Source of the DNA: Nitrosopumilus sp. BACL13 MAG-121220-bin23
GTDB taxonomy: Archaea > Thermoproteota > Nitrososphaeria > Nitrososphaerales > Nitrosopumilaceae
Assembly: GCA_001437625.1 (NCBI GenBank)
Contig: LIAL01000029.1
Coordinates: 1-13,621, forward strand
DNA length: 13,621 nt
Direction of reading: 5' to 3'
The notes beneath the pieces were generated by a model that saw only the letters and a program-made list of their open reading frames with translations, was not told where the DNA came from and did no database searches. A program made the position numbers and the translations under genes. Numbering within the stretch: the first letter of the stretch is position 1; each line of letters begins with the position of its first letter. This document shows, one piece after another, positions 1 through 5,948 of this stretch.

Positions 1-705
1 AAATTAATTTTTAGAAATATTTTAAAATTAGAATTAGAAACAAAAGGATTTGATGAAGGAGAAATAGAAGGAGAAATAATTAAATTAAAACAAGAGGTGG
101 ATTTAAAAGAAAAAGAACGAATTATGTATTCGCAAGAAAGAGATAGATTTGTAGCAGAATTGCAAAAAATAAGAGATGCAGAAGCAACACTCAGAGCACA
201 TTCAATTAAAACTAAAGAAGAATTAGTTGCAATTCAAAATAATACAGAAATTAAAAAAGAAAAAATATCATTAGCGAATAATGAAAATTTAGAGGAAATA
301 TCACAAATAGATGATCATACAAAATTAATTTTTAGAAATATTTTAAAATTAGAATTAGAAACAAAAGGATTTGATGAAGGAGAAATAGAAGGAGAAATAA
401 TTAAATTAAAACAAGAGGTGGATTTAAAAGAAAAAGAACGAATTATGTATTCGCAAGAAAGAGATAGATTTGTAGCAGAATTGCAAAAAATAAGAGATGC
501 AGAAGCAACACTCAGAGCACATTCAATTAAAACTAAAGAAGAATTAGTTGCAATTCAAAATAATACAGAAATTAAAAAAGAAAAAATATCATTAGCGAAT
601 AATGAAAATTTAGAGGAAATATCACAAATAGATGATCATACAAAATTAATTTTTAGAAATATTTTAAAATTAGAATTAGAAACAAAAGGATTTGATGAAG
701 GAGAA
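1..705 (+). repeat. Perfect 321-bp in-frame tandem repeat in the rad50 coiled coil
   Basis: Bases 1-321 and 322-642 are identical, and 643-705 matches the start of the same unit before diverging at 706. Phased by the right boundary, complete units are 64-384 and 385-705, and 1-63 is the end of a further unit to the left. The period is 321 bp (107 codons), so the frame is kept. No synonymous difference is seen between copies. The array reaches the window edge, so the copy number is at least 2.2 and is unknown upstream. Confidence 0.97.
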
Positions 706-1374
706 TTTAAAAATCTCAAGGACAGCATAGTGGAAAAACGAAGTAATTTGTCTCAAATTGATCAACATATGGGAGGAGTCTTAGAGAAAATAGAAAAAGC
801 TAAAAAACAATCAAGTGTTATTGAAAAATCAATTCTAGAACTTGAAAAAGTTAAAAAATACATGTCAAGATTAGATAAAATTCAGAGCAGTGTTTTTAGT
901 AGAGATGGTTCAGTTGCAACAAGTTTAAGATCATGGGCATTGAATTCAATTTCAATTAAAGCTTCAGACTATCTATCAATTTTAAATACAAAAATTCAAA
1001 GAATCGCATTATCAGAAAAAGCCAGAGATGTATCCATTGCATGTCATTCAAAAACAGAAGTTTTAGAATTAGAATCTCTAAGCGGTGGAGAAAAAGTAAG
1101 TGTGGCGTTGGCTTTACGATTAGGAATGGCAAGTTTACTAGGTGCATCAAATCTAAATTTAATGATACTTGATGAACCAACAACACATCTAGATACTGAA
1201 AGAAAGAAATCATTGGTTGATGTATTATCACAATTATCAAGAATTGAAAAATCACAATTACCAATGCAATTTTTAATCATTACTCACGATGCAGAAATAT
1301 TTGAGAATTCAAATGTTGAACAAATTTATAAATTTGAATCGGGAGAAGAAGGAAGTAAAGTTACAGCACTTTAG
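1..1374 (+). CDS. rad50: Rad50 DNA double-strand break repair ATPase, C-terminal part (5' end outside window)
   Basis: SMC-like ATPase that partners Mre11 in DNA end processing. The frame is open from base 1, so the gene starts upstream; 457 C-terminal codons are present. From left to right: a highly charged Lys/Glu-rich coiled coil (nt 1 to about 870), then the C-terminal ATPase lobe. The ABC signature LSGGEK starts at nt 1078, the Walker B/D-loop LDEPTTHLD has its Asp-Glu at 1171-1176, and the H-loop His of ITHD is at 1285-1287. The N-terminal Walker A lobe and any CxxC zinc hook lie outside. The coil is odd: a 107-residue segment is repeated perfectly in tandem (see the repeat entry), so this arm is longer than a single-copy gene would give. 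The 3' end overlaps the convergent gene by 14 bp. The family call rests on the signature/Walker B/H-loop order and the coil; SMC-type alternatives are less likely because the C-lobe motifs read as Rad50. Confidence 0.9.
   Translation, partial: KLIFRNILKLELETKGFDEGEIEGEIIKLKQEVDLKEKERIMYSQERDRFVAELQKIRDAEATLRAHSIKTKEELVAIQNNTEIKKEKISLANNENLEEISQIDDHTKLIFRNILKLELETKGFDEGEIEGEIIKLKQEVDLKEKERIMYSQERDRFVAELQKIRDAEATLRAHSIKTKEELVAIQNNTEIKKEKISLANNENLEEISQIDDHTKLIFRNILKLELETKGFDEGEFKNLKDSIVEKRSNLSQIDQHMGGVLEKIEKAKKQSSVIEKSILELEKVKKYMSRLDKIQSSVFSRDGSVATSLRSWALNSISIKASDYLSILNTKIQRIALSEKARDVSIACHSKTEVLELESLSGGEKVSVALALRLGMASLLGASNLNLMILDEPTTHLDTERKKSLVDVLSQLSRIEKSQLPMQFLIITHDAEIFENSNVEQIYKFESGEEGSKVTAL
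55..78 (+). repeat. 12-bp direct doublet at the rad50 repeat junction
   Basis: The sequence gaaggagaaata occurs twice back to back (55-66 and 67-78), coding EGEI-EGEI, and again at 376-399. The right end of the array (697-705) keeps only gaaggagaa before unique sequence. This 9-bp match between the two ends of the unit is a plausible microhomology for the duplication. Confidence 0.85.
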
Positions 1375-1909
1375 GAAATAATTTTACTTTATCCAACATA
1401 AATTTTAAAAATTCAGATAACGACTTTTTTCCATCGTATTTCAAATTCCATTCTCTAACAAGTTTATCATAGAATTCCCATTCAGATTTATCTTCTTTGA
1501 GATGAGGTATCATCATTTTCTCAAATGCATCAAGATTCCAATCAGTCGGGCACATTATATCACTCATCTGAGATAATTTTCCGCCCTTCATTTCAAAAGG
1601 ATATGATTTACACACACCTGGCTTAAAATCATTAACTGTGCATCTAAAGACTTCATCAGTTTCTTCAAGGAATTCACACGCACCATTTTTTTGTTTTAAA
1701 GTAAGATCTATCAAGCCCTCTTCCACTTTAATTCCAAGAGAATAGTCCTTTGCACCAATTAATTCTAAAAAACTTTCAGGTTTCAAATTTAATCCATTTG
1801 AAAGTCGATAAACATCATGAGCGTTAACAAATATCGTATATTCTTTACAACAATCGGTATGACATGAAACACATGGAAACTTAGGAGAGTTATCTATAAC
1901 GGATGTCAT
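1361..1909 (-). CDS. YkgJ-like cysteine-cluster protein (CxxC...CC family)
   Basis: A 182-residue protein with eight cysteines in the pattern of the YkgJ family, annotated as zinc- or iron-chelating (PF03692-type): C13-x2-C16-x3-C20-C21 near the N-terminus, then C78, C90, C100 in GVCKSYPF, and C120. The GVC-x-x-YPF segment is the second hallmark of the family. The cysteines probably bind a metal or iron-sulfur cluster; the cellular role is not established and I infer none. No signal peptide or membrane segment is visible, so it is probably cytosolic. The start is the ATG at 1909-1907; another ATG 4 nt upstream is out of frame. The 3' end overlaps the convergent rad50 end by 14 bp, and its upstream side faces the end of the cupredoxin gene. 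Confidence 0.8.
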   Translation of the reverse strand: MTSVIDNSPKFPCVSCHTDCCKEYTIFVNAHDVYRLSNGLNLKPESFLELIGAKDYSLGIKVEEGLIDLTLKQKNGACEFLEETDEVFRCTVNDFKPGVCKSYPFEMKGGKLSQMSDIMCPTDWNLDAFEKMMIPHLKEDKSEWEFYDKLVREWNLKYDGKKSLSEFLKFMLDKVKLFPKVL

Positions 1910-1943
1910 GCATTATAAAATAAATTTTAAGTATTAAATGTGT

Positions 1944-1949
1944 AAAAAA
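1944..1949 (-). terminator. T6 run directly after the cupredoxin stop codon
   Basis: On the minus strand six T residues follow the TAA stop of the cupredoxin gene directly. Oligo-T tracts are the usual intrinsic archaeal termination signal. The run lies about 35 bp upstream of the next minus-strand gene (start 1909). Confidence 0.5.
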
Positions 1950-2750
1950 TTATTCTACAATAATGGTTCCTTGCATCCAAGTGTGTAGCATACAATAGTA
2001 TGGTTGTTCACCTGCATTTTCTGGAATCCATTCAAATGAATCATCTGCACCCATAATTCCAGTATCAAAAGTTCCACTCGGAGAAGGACTAAATCCATCT
2101 ACAGTTCCAGCAGTAAAGGAATGCATTGCTGCAGTTGAATCAGAATTTATCATTGTTATTACATCACCAACACTTACTGTAACGATACTTGGAGTGTAAC
2201 AATCAAGGGCTATCTGACAATCCATACTCATGCCAGAGTTATCTGCTGTTTTTATTACAGTTTCAGTAGGAGTTTGAGATGATACTGTAGGAGCAATACT
2301 AAATGCAGTTTCAATATTTTTAGGACCAAAGATAGCATCACCATGACCTAAACCTTGAACAACAACTTGGATTTGAATTAAAGAGTTATCTAATTCACTA
2401 CTTTCATGAATCGGATATTTTCCAGGATGGCGATGTGATGCAGGATCTGAAAGAATTGAATTAGAATTTTGAGTAGCAAAGATATCATAATTTACATGAT
2501 CAACAATATTTCCATCGTCATCTCTAAATTCAACTTCAAGAACTAGTGCCTCACCAACATTTGTAGTACTTGGCAAAAGACTAGGATTAACTGAAAGTTG
2601 ATTTAGGTCTTCTTTGATTTGAGCAATTTTATTTTCAGGAATTACTATTGCATGAAATTCAGGTGCTTCTTCAGGATCAAGAATAATTAGAACAATAGAT
2701 ATTGCAACTAAAAATCCAACAATTGCTATTAATCCATATGTAAAGTTCAT
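1950..2750 (-). CDS. Membrane-anchored cupredoxin (amicyanin/plastocyanin-like blue copper protein)
   Basis: Predicted type 1 copper electron carrier tethered outside the cytoplasmic membrane. With the ATG at 2750 the protein has 266 residues: one N-terminal hydrophobic segment (about 5-24), an Ig-like middle region (about 60-155) rich in His (SHRHPGKYPIHE at 105-116, GLGHGD at 134-139), a Ser/Thr linker, and a C-terminal cupredoxin (about 178-266). The copper ligands by eye are H210 (MHSF), C253, H256 and M259 in CMLHTWM; this C-x2-H-x2-M spacing is that of amicyanin. C178 and C184 could form a disulfide. A GTG at 2759 would add three residues, but it is part of the GGTG ribosome-binding sequence 5 nt upstream of the ATG, so I prefer the ATG. 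It starts 1 nt after the stop of the HEAT gene, which suggests translational coupling. Its redox partner cannot be read from the sequence. Confidence 0.85.
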   Translation of the reverse strand: MNFTYGLIAIVGFLVAISIVLIILDPEEAPEFHAIVIPENKIAQIKEDLNQLSVNPSLLPSTTNVGEALVLEVEFRDDDGNIVDHVNYDIFATQNSNSILSDPASHRHPGKYPIHESSELDNSLIQIQVVVQGLGHGDAIFGPKNIETAFSIAPTVSSQTPTETVIKTADNSGMSMDCQIALDCYTPSIVTVSVGDVITMINSDSTAAMHSFTAGTVDGFSPSPSGTFDTGIMGADDSFEWIPENAGEQPYYCMLHTWMQGTIIVE

Positions 2751-2751
2751 C

Positions 2752-3240
2752 TCATCCACCTGTTAATTTAGCAAACTTTTCGTTCTTACTTAACTTTTCC
2801 ATAAATTCAATATTAGATAAAGCAACTATTGCAGATTCAACTACTGGTTTATCTGGATCGTTTAATGCCTTTTGAAGAGCTTCTTTTGCTGCTGTGGATC
2901 CAACAACACCCAATGCAATGGCAGCTTCATGGCGAACAAACATACTAGAATCATTCAAAGTAGAATCAATTAAAGGCGGAATAGCGCTAGAATAAGACAT
3001 TTGACCTAATGCAAATGCTGCCTCATGTCGTACCAATTCATTTTCATCATTTTTTAAAACTTTAGCAATATGAGCAATTTTATCTTCTCCACCAAAATCA
3101 ACTAAAATACAGGCAACCCTTGTTCTAACAACATAATCTGAATGTTGTAAAAGAGAAATAAAATATTCGGTATCTTTTTGTTCATATTTTAATTCCATCT
3201 CTGCAAAAAGTGCTAATCTTTCGGGAGTTACAACCTGCAA
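2752..3240 (-). CDS. HEAT-repeat protein with DOHH-like His-Glu motifs
   Basis: A 162-residue all-helical protein made of about four HEAT-like repeats of the PBS-lyase/deoxyhypusine hydroxylase (DOHH) type. Successive repeats read VRTRVACIL (38-46), VRHEAAFALG (70-79), VRHEAAIALG (102-111) and VVESAIVAL (133-141), spaced about 32 residues. Two contain a His-Glu pair (H72-E73, H104-E105) at the spacing used for iron binding in DOHH, although such residues can also be plain HEAT consensus. No signal peptide or membrane segment. The start is uncertain: TTG at 3240 is the first possible codon after an in-frame stop and has a TATA-like ctatattat (3264-3272) about 28 bp upstream; the ATG at 3198 would give 148 residues. 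It ends 1 nt before the cupredoxin ATG, so the two form an operon. It is probably a scaffold or metal protein; function unknown. Confidence 0.75.
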   Translation of the reverse strand: MQVVTPERLALFAEMELKYEQKDTEYFISLLQHSDYVVRTRVACILVDFGGEDKIAHIAKVLKNDENELVRHEAAFALGQMSYSSAIPPLIDSTLNDSSMFVRHEAAIALGVVGSTAAKEALQKALNDPDKPVVESAIVALSNIEFMEKLSKNEKFAKLTGG

Positions 3241-3263
3241 TTTATTTTAAAAAATTCCACGGT

Positions 3264-3272
3264 CTATATTAT
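3264..3272 (-). promoter_or_regulatory. TATA-like element of the HEAT-cupredoxin operon
   Basis: ATAATATAG on the minus strand, centred 28 bp upstream of the TTG at 3240, the spacing expected for a leaderless archaeal transcript. A second AT-rich element (3241-3254) would instead fit the internal ATG at 3198. The choice between them is not settled by sequence. Confidence 0.4.
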
Positions 3273-3306
3273 CCTACTTAAAAAAATATGAAAAAACATA
3301 GCGGTA

Positions 3307-3315
3307 TCTATTTAT
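3307..3315 (+). promoter_or_regulatory. TATA-like element upstream of the redoxin gene
   Basis: TCTATTTAT is centred 29 bp upstream of the ATG at 3340, with only an A-rich spacer between. This fits a leaderless or very short-leader transcript. The 99-bp gap 3241-3339 holds divergent promoters and nothing else that I can see. Confidence 0.45.
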
Positions 3316-3339
3316 CGTAAAAAAAAATAACTCAACAAC

Positions 3340-4005
3340 ATGGCTGTAAAAATAGGTGAAAAAGCACCAAACTTTGGAGTTTCAGAATGGGTTCAAGGCG
3401 CTCCAACAAATTTTGATCAGGAAAAAGATCACATTGTATTGTTAGAAGTATTTCAAGTAAATTGTCCAGGGTGTTTTATGGGTGCAATTCCAGATGCAAT
3501 TAAAATTTATGAAAAATATAAGGATGAAGGAGTAAGAGTTCTAGGTCTTGCAACAGCATTTGAAGATTTTGATAAAAATAATTTAGATAATTTGAAAATG
3601 CTTGTAGAGACAGGAGAAGTAGTAGGTGAAACAAAAAGTGCATTAGCACAGTATGGCCAATTACAAGAAGGAAATAGATTATCTTTTAAAATTCCATTTC
3701 CATTAGGAATGGATAATTTAATAAAAAGTGCAGATGAAATAACTCAAGAAAAAATACTGGAATTCATTTATCCACAAATTCCAGATTTTGATTCAAAGAC
3801 TGAAGAATACAGAAATCAAATAATTCAAAGAGTAAAAGATCATATGAAAACAAAAGAATACTCTGCTGAAACATTTGAGAATTTTTCACTGCAAGGTACA
3901 CCGTCAGCAATTCTAGTAGATAGAAAAGGGATTCTAAGAGACGTATCTTTTGGTCAAACAGGCCATATTGATGGAATGATAAAGAAATTACTTAGTGAAG
4001 ATTAA
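3340..4005 (+). CDS. Thioredoxin-fold redoxin with CPGC active site (TlpA/AhpC-like)
   Basis: A 221-residue thioredoxin-fold protein, probably a thiol-disulfide oxidoreductase. The N-terminus (KIGEKAPNFGV) resembles the opening strand of TlpA/peroxiredoxin proteins; the active site is C42-P-G-C45 in VNCPGCFMG, and the cis-Pro loop is T187-P188 followed by the ILVDRKGILRDVSFG strands. There is no signal peptide, so it is probably cytosolic. Between the two halves of the fold (about residues 95-180) there is a long insertion with charged helices, making it larger than a typical thioredoxin or TlpA domain. The CxxC, rather than a lone peroxidatic Cys in a PxxxTxxC context, argues against a standard AhpC peroxiredoxin. 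It stands alone behind its own promoter and converges on the next gene with 1 nt between stops. Substrate unknown. Confidence 0.75.
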   Translation: MAVKIGEKAPNFGVSEWVQGAPTNFDQEKDHIVLLEVFQVNCPGCFMGAIPDAIKIYEKYKDEGVRVLGLATAFEDFDKNNLDNLKMLVETGEVVGETKSALAQYGQLQEGNRLSFKIPFPLGMDNLIKSADEITQEKILEFIYPQIPDFDSKTEEYRNQIIQRVKDHMKTKEYSAETFENFSLQGTPSAILVDRKGILRDVSFGQTGHIDGMIKKLLSED

Positions 4006-4006
4006 A

Positions 4007-4552
4007 TTATTTTTTAATTTTTCTAATTATAATTACAATACACGTAATTATAACAATCAAAATAGATCCAAAAACTAACCAAATAAAATAATTATTGAAA
4101 AGAAATTCAGAATCCAAGGGTAAAATATCACTAGATGTAATTGAATCTAAACCAACAAGATATTCAGAACCAATAATTTTTACAACATTAGTTCCAGAAC
4201 CAGTAAAATTTAGAGTGATAAAACTAATTTGTTTATTAGATTCAACTCGAGGTAAAAACTCTTGATCATTTAGATAAAACATAAAATTTCCACTCAAAAG
4301 GTCTTTAGGTATAATTATTTCAGCCAAATTATTTTCTAACGCACTGTCAAAATAGAGAGTAATTTGTTTTTCATCCTTATCAAAGGTGTAATCGGTAAGA
4401 TCAAAATTAGAAGTTAATTTTATTTCAAACGCATAGCCAGAAGTTTGAACATCAAGTCTATTGATAATACCAGTTGCATCAGATAAGGGTTGTCCAGATA
4501 CAGGAGTAATTACAAAAAATAATACAATTAAAATAAAAATAACAGGTTTCAA
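4007..4552 (-). CDS. Secreted beta-sandwich protein with C-terminal membrane anchor, function unknown
   Basis: A 181-residue envelope protein that I cannot name. It has a signal peptide (MKPVIFILIV..., likely cut after PVSG at about 20), an extracellular beta-rich domain (about 27-135), and a C-terminal transmembrane helix (about 155-176) followed by basic RKIKK, so the bulk faces outside. The domain pattern (strand ITLYFD, IIIPKDLL, MFYLNDQEF, ISFITLNF, ending VVKIIGSEY) resembles the beta-sandwich common in secreted thaumarchaeal proteins, and the same order is seen in the protein at 6460-7215. The start is a TTG at 4552, chosen because it gives a complete signal peptide and lies 1 nt after the L15e stop; no strong ribosome-binding site is visible. 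It appears to be co-transcribed with L15e. Confidence 0.7.
   Translation of the reverse strand: MKPVIFILIVLFFVITPVSGQPLSDATGIINRLDVQTSGYAFEIKLTSNFDLTDYTFDKDEKQITLYFDSALENNLAEIIIPKDLLSGNFMFYLNDQEFLPRVESNKQISFITLNFTGSGTNVVKIIGSEYLVGLDSITSSDILPLDSEFLFNNYFIWLVFGSILIVIITCIVIIIRKIKK
4010..4022 (+). terminator. T6 and T5 tracts after the redoxin gene
   Basis: A T6 run (4010-4015) and a T5 run (4018-4022) follow the redoxin stop at 4005. They lie within the 3' end of the convergent gene. Consistent with archaeal oligo-T termination; no hairpin is needed. Confidence 0.45.
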
Positions 4553-4553
4553 T

Positions 4554-5036
4554 CTATGCAGATCTTGTTGCTCGTCTGTTTGATACCTTTTGTAATACTC
4601 GTCTGTTTAATTCTTTATCCTGAGCAATTCTAGGATGATCTGGATCTGCCAAAATAACTTCAAACCAATAGTGTTTTCCATCTTTATAGATATAGTAAGA
4701 ACCTAAAAGTTTCATGTTAGGATAACGCTCAAGAACTCTTCTTTCTGCAACAGTTTTCATATCGTCATCAGCTTTAATTCGAAGAACACCAAGATGTTTT
4801 GGTCTTCTACCACCAGTTGGTCTTTGTTTTCTCATACCACCAGTTCCAACTCTCATTCTAACAACAACAATACCTTGTTTTGCTTTATAGCCTAATCTTC
4901 TAGCCCTCTCTATTCGACTTGGTCTATCAATACGAAGAATCGCATTTTGTTTACGCCATCTAATTACACGTTCACGTAACTCAGGTGCATTTTCTTTCCA
5001 GAGTCTGATCCATGTTTGATCTTGATAACTAGGCAT
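4554..5036 (-). CDS. rpl15e: 50S ribosomal protein L15e
   Basis: A 160-residue archaeal/eukaryotic-type large-subunit protein, part of the rRNA-binding core. Recognised from the family blocks RARRLGYKAKQG (44-55), a basic GG-rich loop (TGGMRKQRPTGGRRP, 66-80), HLGV, and the C-terminal YWFEVILADPDHP (about 127-139). Rich in Arg/Lys, as expected for rRNA binding. Somewhat shorter than eukaryotic L15, mainly at the C-terminus. The ATG at 5036 has a TATA box TTATTAAA (5057-5064) about 25 bp upstream, so the mRNA is probably near-leaderless. The stop is followed after 1 nt by the TTG of the secreted protein gene. Confidence 0.95.
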   Translation of the reverse strand: MPSYQDQTWIRLWKENAPELRERVIRWRKQNAILRIDRPSRIERARRLGYKAKQGIVVVRMRVGTGGMRKQRPTGGRRPKHLGVLRIKADDDMKTVAERRVLERYPNMKLLGSYYIYKDGKHYWFEVILADPDHPRIAQDKELNRRVLQKVSNRRATRSA

Positions 5037-5056
5037 ATCAAGAATAAAAAATCCCC

Positions 5057-5064
5057 TTTAATAA
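5057..5064 (-). promoter_or_regulatory. TATA box of rpl15e
   Basis: TTATTAAA on the minus strand, 21-28 bp upstream of the L15e ATG. The spacing fits leaderless transcription. The element lies downstream of the structured segment at 5145-5203, so a transcript from here would not contain those hairpins. Confidence 0.55.
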
Positions 5065-5144
5065 CTGATTTCAGAGTCTTTATTGATAATCTAGCAGTGA
5101 ATTTTAGAATATGGATAAAAAACAATCAATTATTCTAATTAATC

Positions 5145-5203
5145 AAAAAATCTCCGAGTGATAAACATAGTCATCAACTCAGAGATCTGCTTCCGCAGAA
5201 AAC
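5145..5203 (-). ncRNA. Candidate small structured RNA or rpl15e leader (minus strand)
   Basis: On the minus strand: a 5-bp hairpin TCTGC-GGAA-GCAGA (5199-5186) capped by a GNRA-type loop, then a 10-pair stem ATCTCTGAGT/ACTCGGAGAT (5186-5177 with 5159-5150) around a 17-nt loop, running directly into T6 (5150-5145). In the second stem one pair is G-U on the minus strand but a C-A mismatch on the plus strand, which favours minus-strand transcription. A TATA-like TTTATTTAA lies just upstream (5217-5225). No ORF of note runs through it. No RNA family is recognised. It could be a free sRNA ending at the T-run, or a leader of L15e if transcription reads through. Conservation is untested. Confidence 0.4.
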
Positions 5204-5216
5204 GCGATAATCTAAA

Positions 5217-5225
5217 TTAAATAAA
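5217..5225 (-). promoter_or_regulatory. TATA-like element upstream of the candidate small RNA
   Basis: TTTATTTAA on the minus strand, centred about 22 bp before the first hairpin. This is slightly closer than the usual 25-27 bp, so the RNA may start inside the first stem, or another AT-rich element farther upstream may be used. AT-rich background makes this weak evidence. Confidence 0.3.
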
Positions 5226-5260
5226 GTTAGTAGAAAAGATTCCTCGATAAAAGATTTCAG

Positions 5261-5270
5261 ATTTTTATTG
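5261..5270 (+). promoter_or_regulatory. TATA-like element upstream of the secreted protein at 5292
   Basis: ATTTTTATTG is centred about 26 bp upstream of the ATG at 5292, as expected for a leaderless archaeal gene. It drives the two-gene unit 5292-6463. Confidence 0.4.
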
Positions 5271-5291
5271 ATCAAGTAAAATATCAAATCA

Positions 5292-5948
5292 ATGATTTCA
5301 AAAAAAGTCATATTTTTTATAATGTTCATCGGAAGTACGGGTGTTTTAGCATCAGCGTATGCAGAACCATTAGTTACAATCATAATGGAAAAAACAACAT
5401 ACACCTATTGTGAAAAATTGGTTTATTCAATCAAGGTTTCAGAAATTACAGGAGATCCCGCAATTATTCACATTAGAGATGGTGTAGGTGGATCAAGTAG
5501 CGCCATACCAATTCCAATAGAGAAATTATTAAATCACATTCCATCATTACATGCATTTGAAAAAGATATCTTTCCATTAGGGCAATATTTTATTGACGTC
5601 CAATATTTAGGAATAGAGACTTCAGCAGAATTTAATTTAATAGATTCAGATAACATGTGTATTTCTGAAGCAATGCAACCAGTTGTAGTAAAATGGATAA
5701 ATCAAGAATTTACAGATGGAATGTTAATTAGTGGATTTCAAAATATAGTAGATAAAAAATTAATCAACATACCATTTGAATTTACAGAAAAAAATATAGA
5801 CAAATTAAATATTCCAGAATGGGTTAAGAGCGTAGCAAAAGGATGGGTAATGGGAATAATTTCAGATCAAATGTTTGTTCAAAATTTACAATATCTAATA
5901 AATGAAAAAATTATTTCATTTACAATAGAAGGGGAGAATGAAATATGA
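5292..5948 (+). CDS. Secreted protein with a thaumarchaeal W-x2-G-x-IS-type C-terminal repeat, function unknown
   Basis: A 218-residue exported protein. The signal peptide MISKKVIFFI...ASAYA is likely cut at about 24. An Ig-like beta domain follows (about 26-120), with C40 and C123 as a possible disulfide. The C-terminal part (about 130-212) carries two degenerate copies of a motif common in secreted thaumarchaeal proteins, roughly IPxWVKxxAxxWxxGxISDxxFxxxIQYLIxxGII: the clear copy is IPEWVKSVAKGWVMGIISD (174-192) followed by LQYLINEKII; a weaker one is VVKWINQEFTDGMLISGFQ (132-150). There is no C-terminal membrane helix, so it may be released or bound to the surface. The stop overlaps the next start in ATGA (5945-5948), with ggggaga upstream as a ribosome-binding site, so the two genes are coupled. 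The motif comparison is from memory. Confidence 0.7.
   Translation: MISKKVIFFIMFIGSTGVLASAYAEPLVTIIMEKTTYTYCEKLVYSIKVSEITGDPAIIHIRDGVGGSSSAIPIPIEKLLNHIPSLHAFEKDIFPLGQYFIDVQYLGIETSAEFNLIDSDNMCISEAMQPVVVKWINQEFTDGMLISGFQNIVDKKLINIPFEFTEKNIDKLNIPEWVKSVAKGWVMGIISDQMFVQNLQYLINEKIISFTIEGENEI

Noticed and set aside
1..705. Mobile element insertion as the origin of the rad50 repeat
   Set aside because: No inverted ends, no transposase and the unit is itself coiled-coil coding sequence in frame; simple duplication explains it.
956..1264. Minus-strand ORF inside rad50
   Set aside because: Overlaps the conserved Rad50 ATPase lobe; its composition is that of a reverse-frame shadow.
5160..5183. C/D box sRNA from TGATGA and CTGA on the minus strand
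   Set aside because: Only a D'/C'-like pair is present, 2 nt apart; no matching outer C and D boxes at guide spacing.
5150..5199. tRNA or tRNA fragment suggested by adjacent hairpins
   Set aside because: No T-loop sequence, no acceptor pairing and too few stems in the right order.
5174..5404. Minus-strand 76-codon ORF across the 5292 gene start
   Set aside because: Overlaps the signal peptide region of a better-supported gene and the hairpin segment; no recognisable features.
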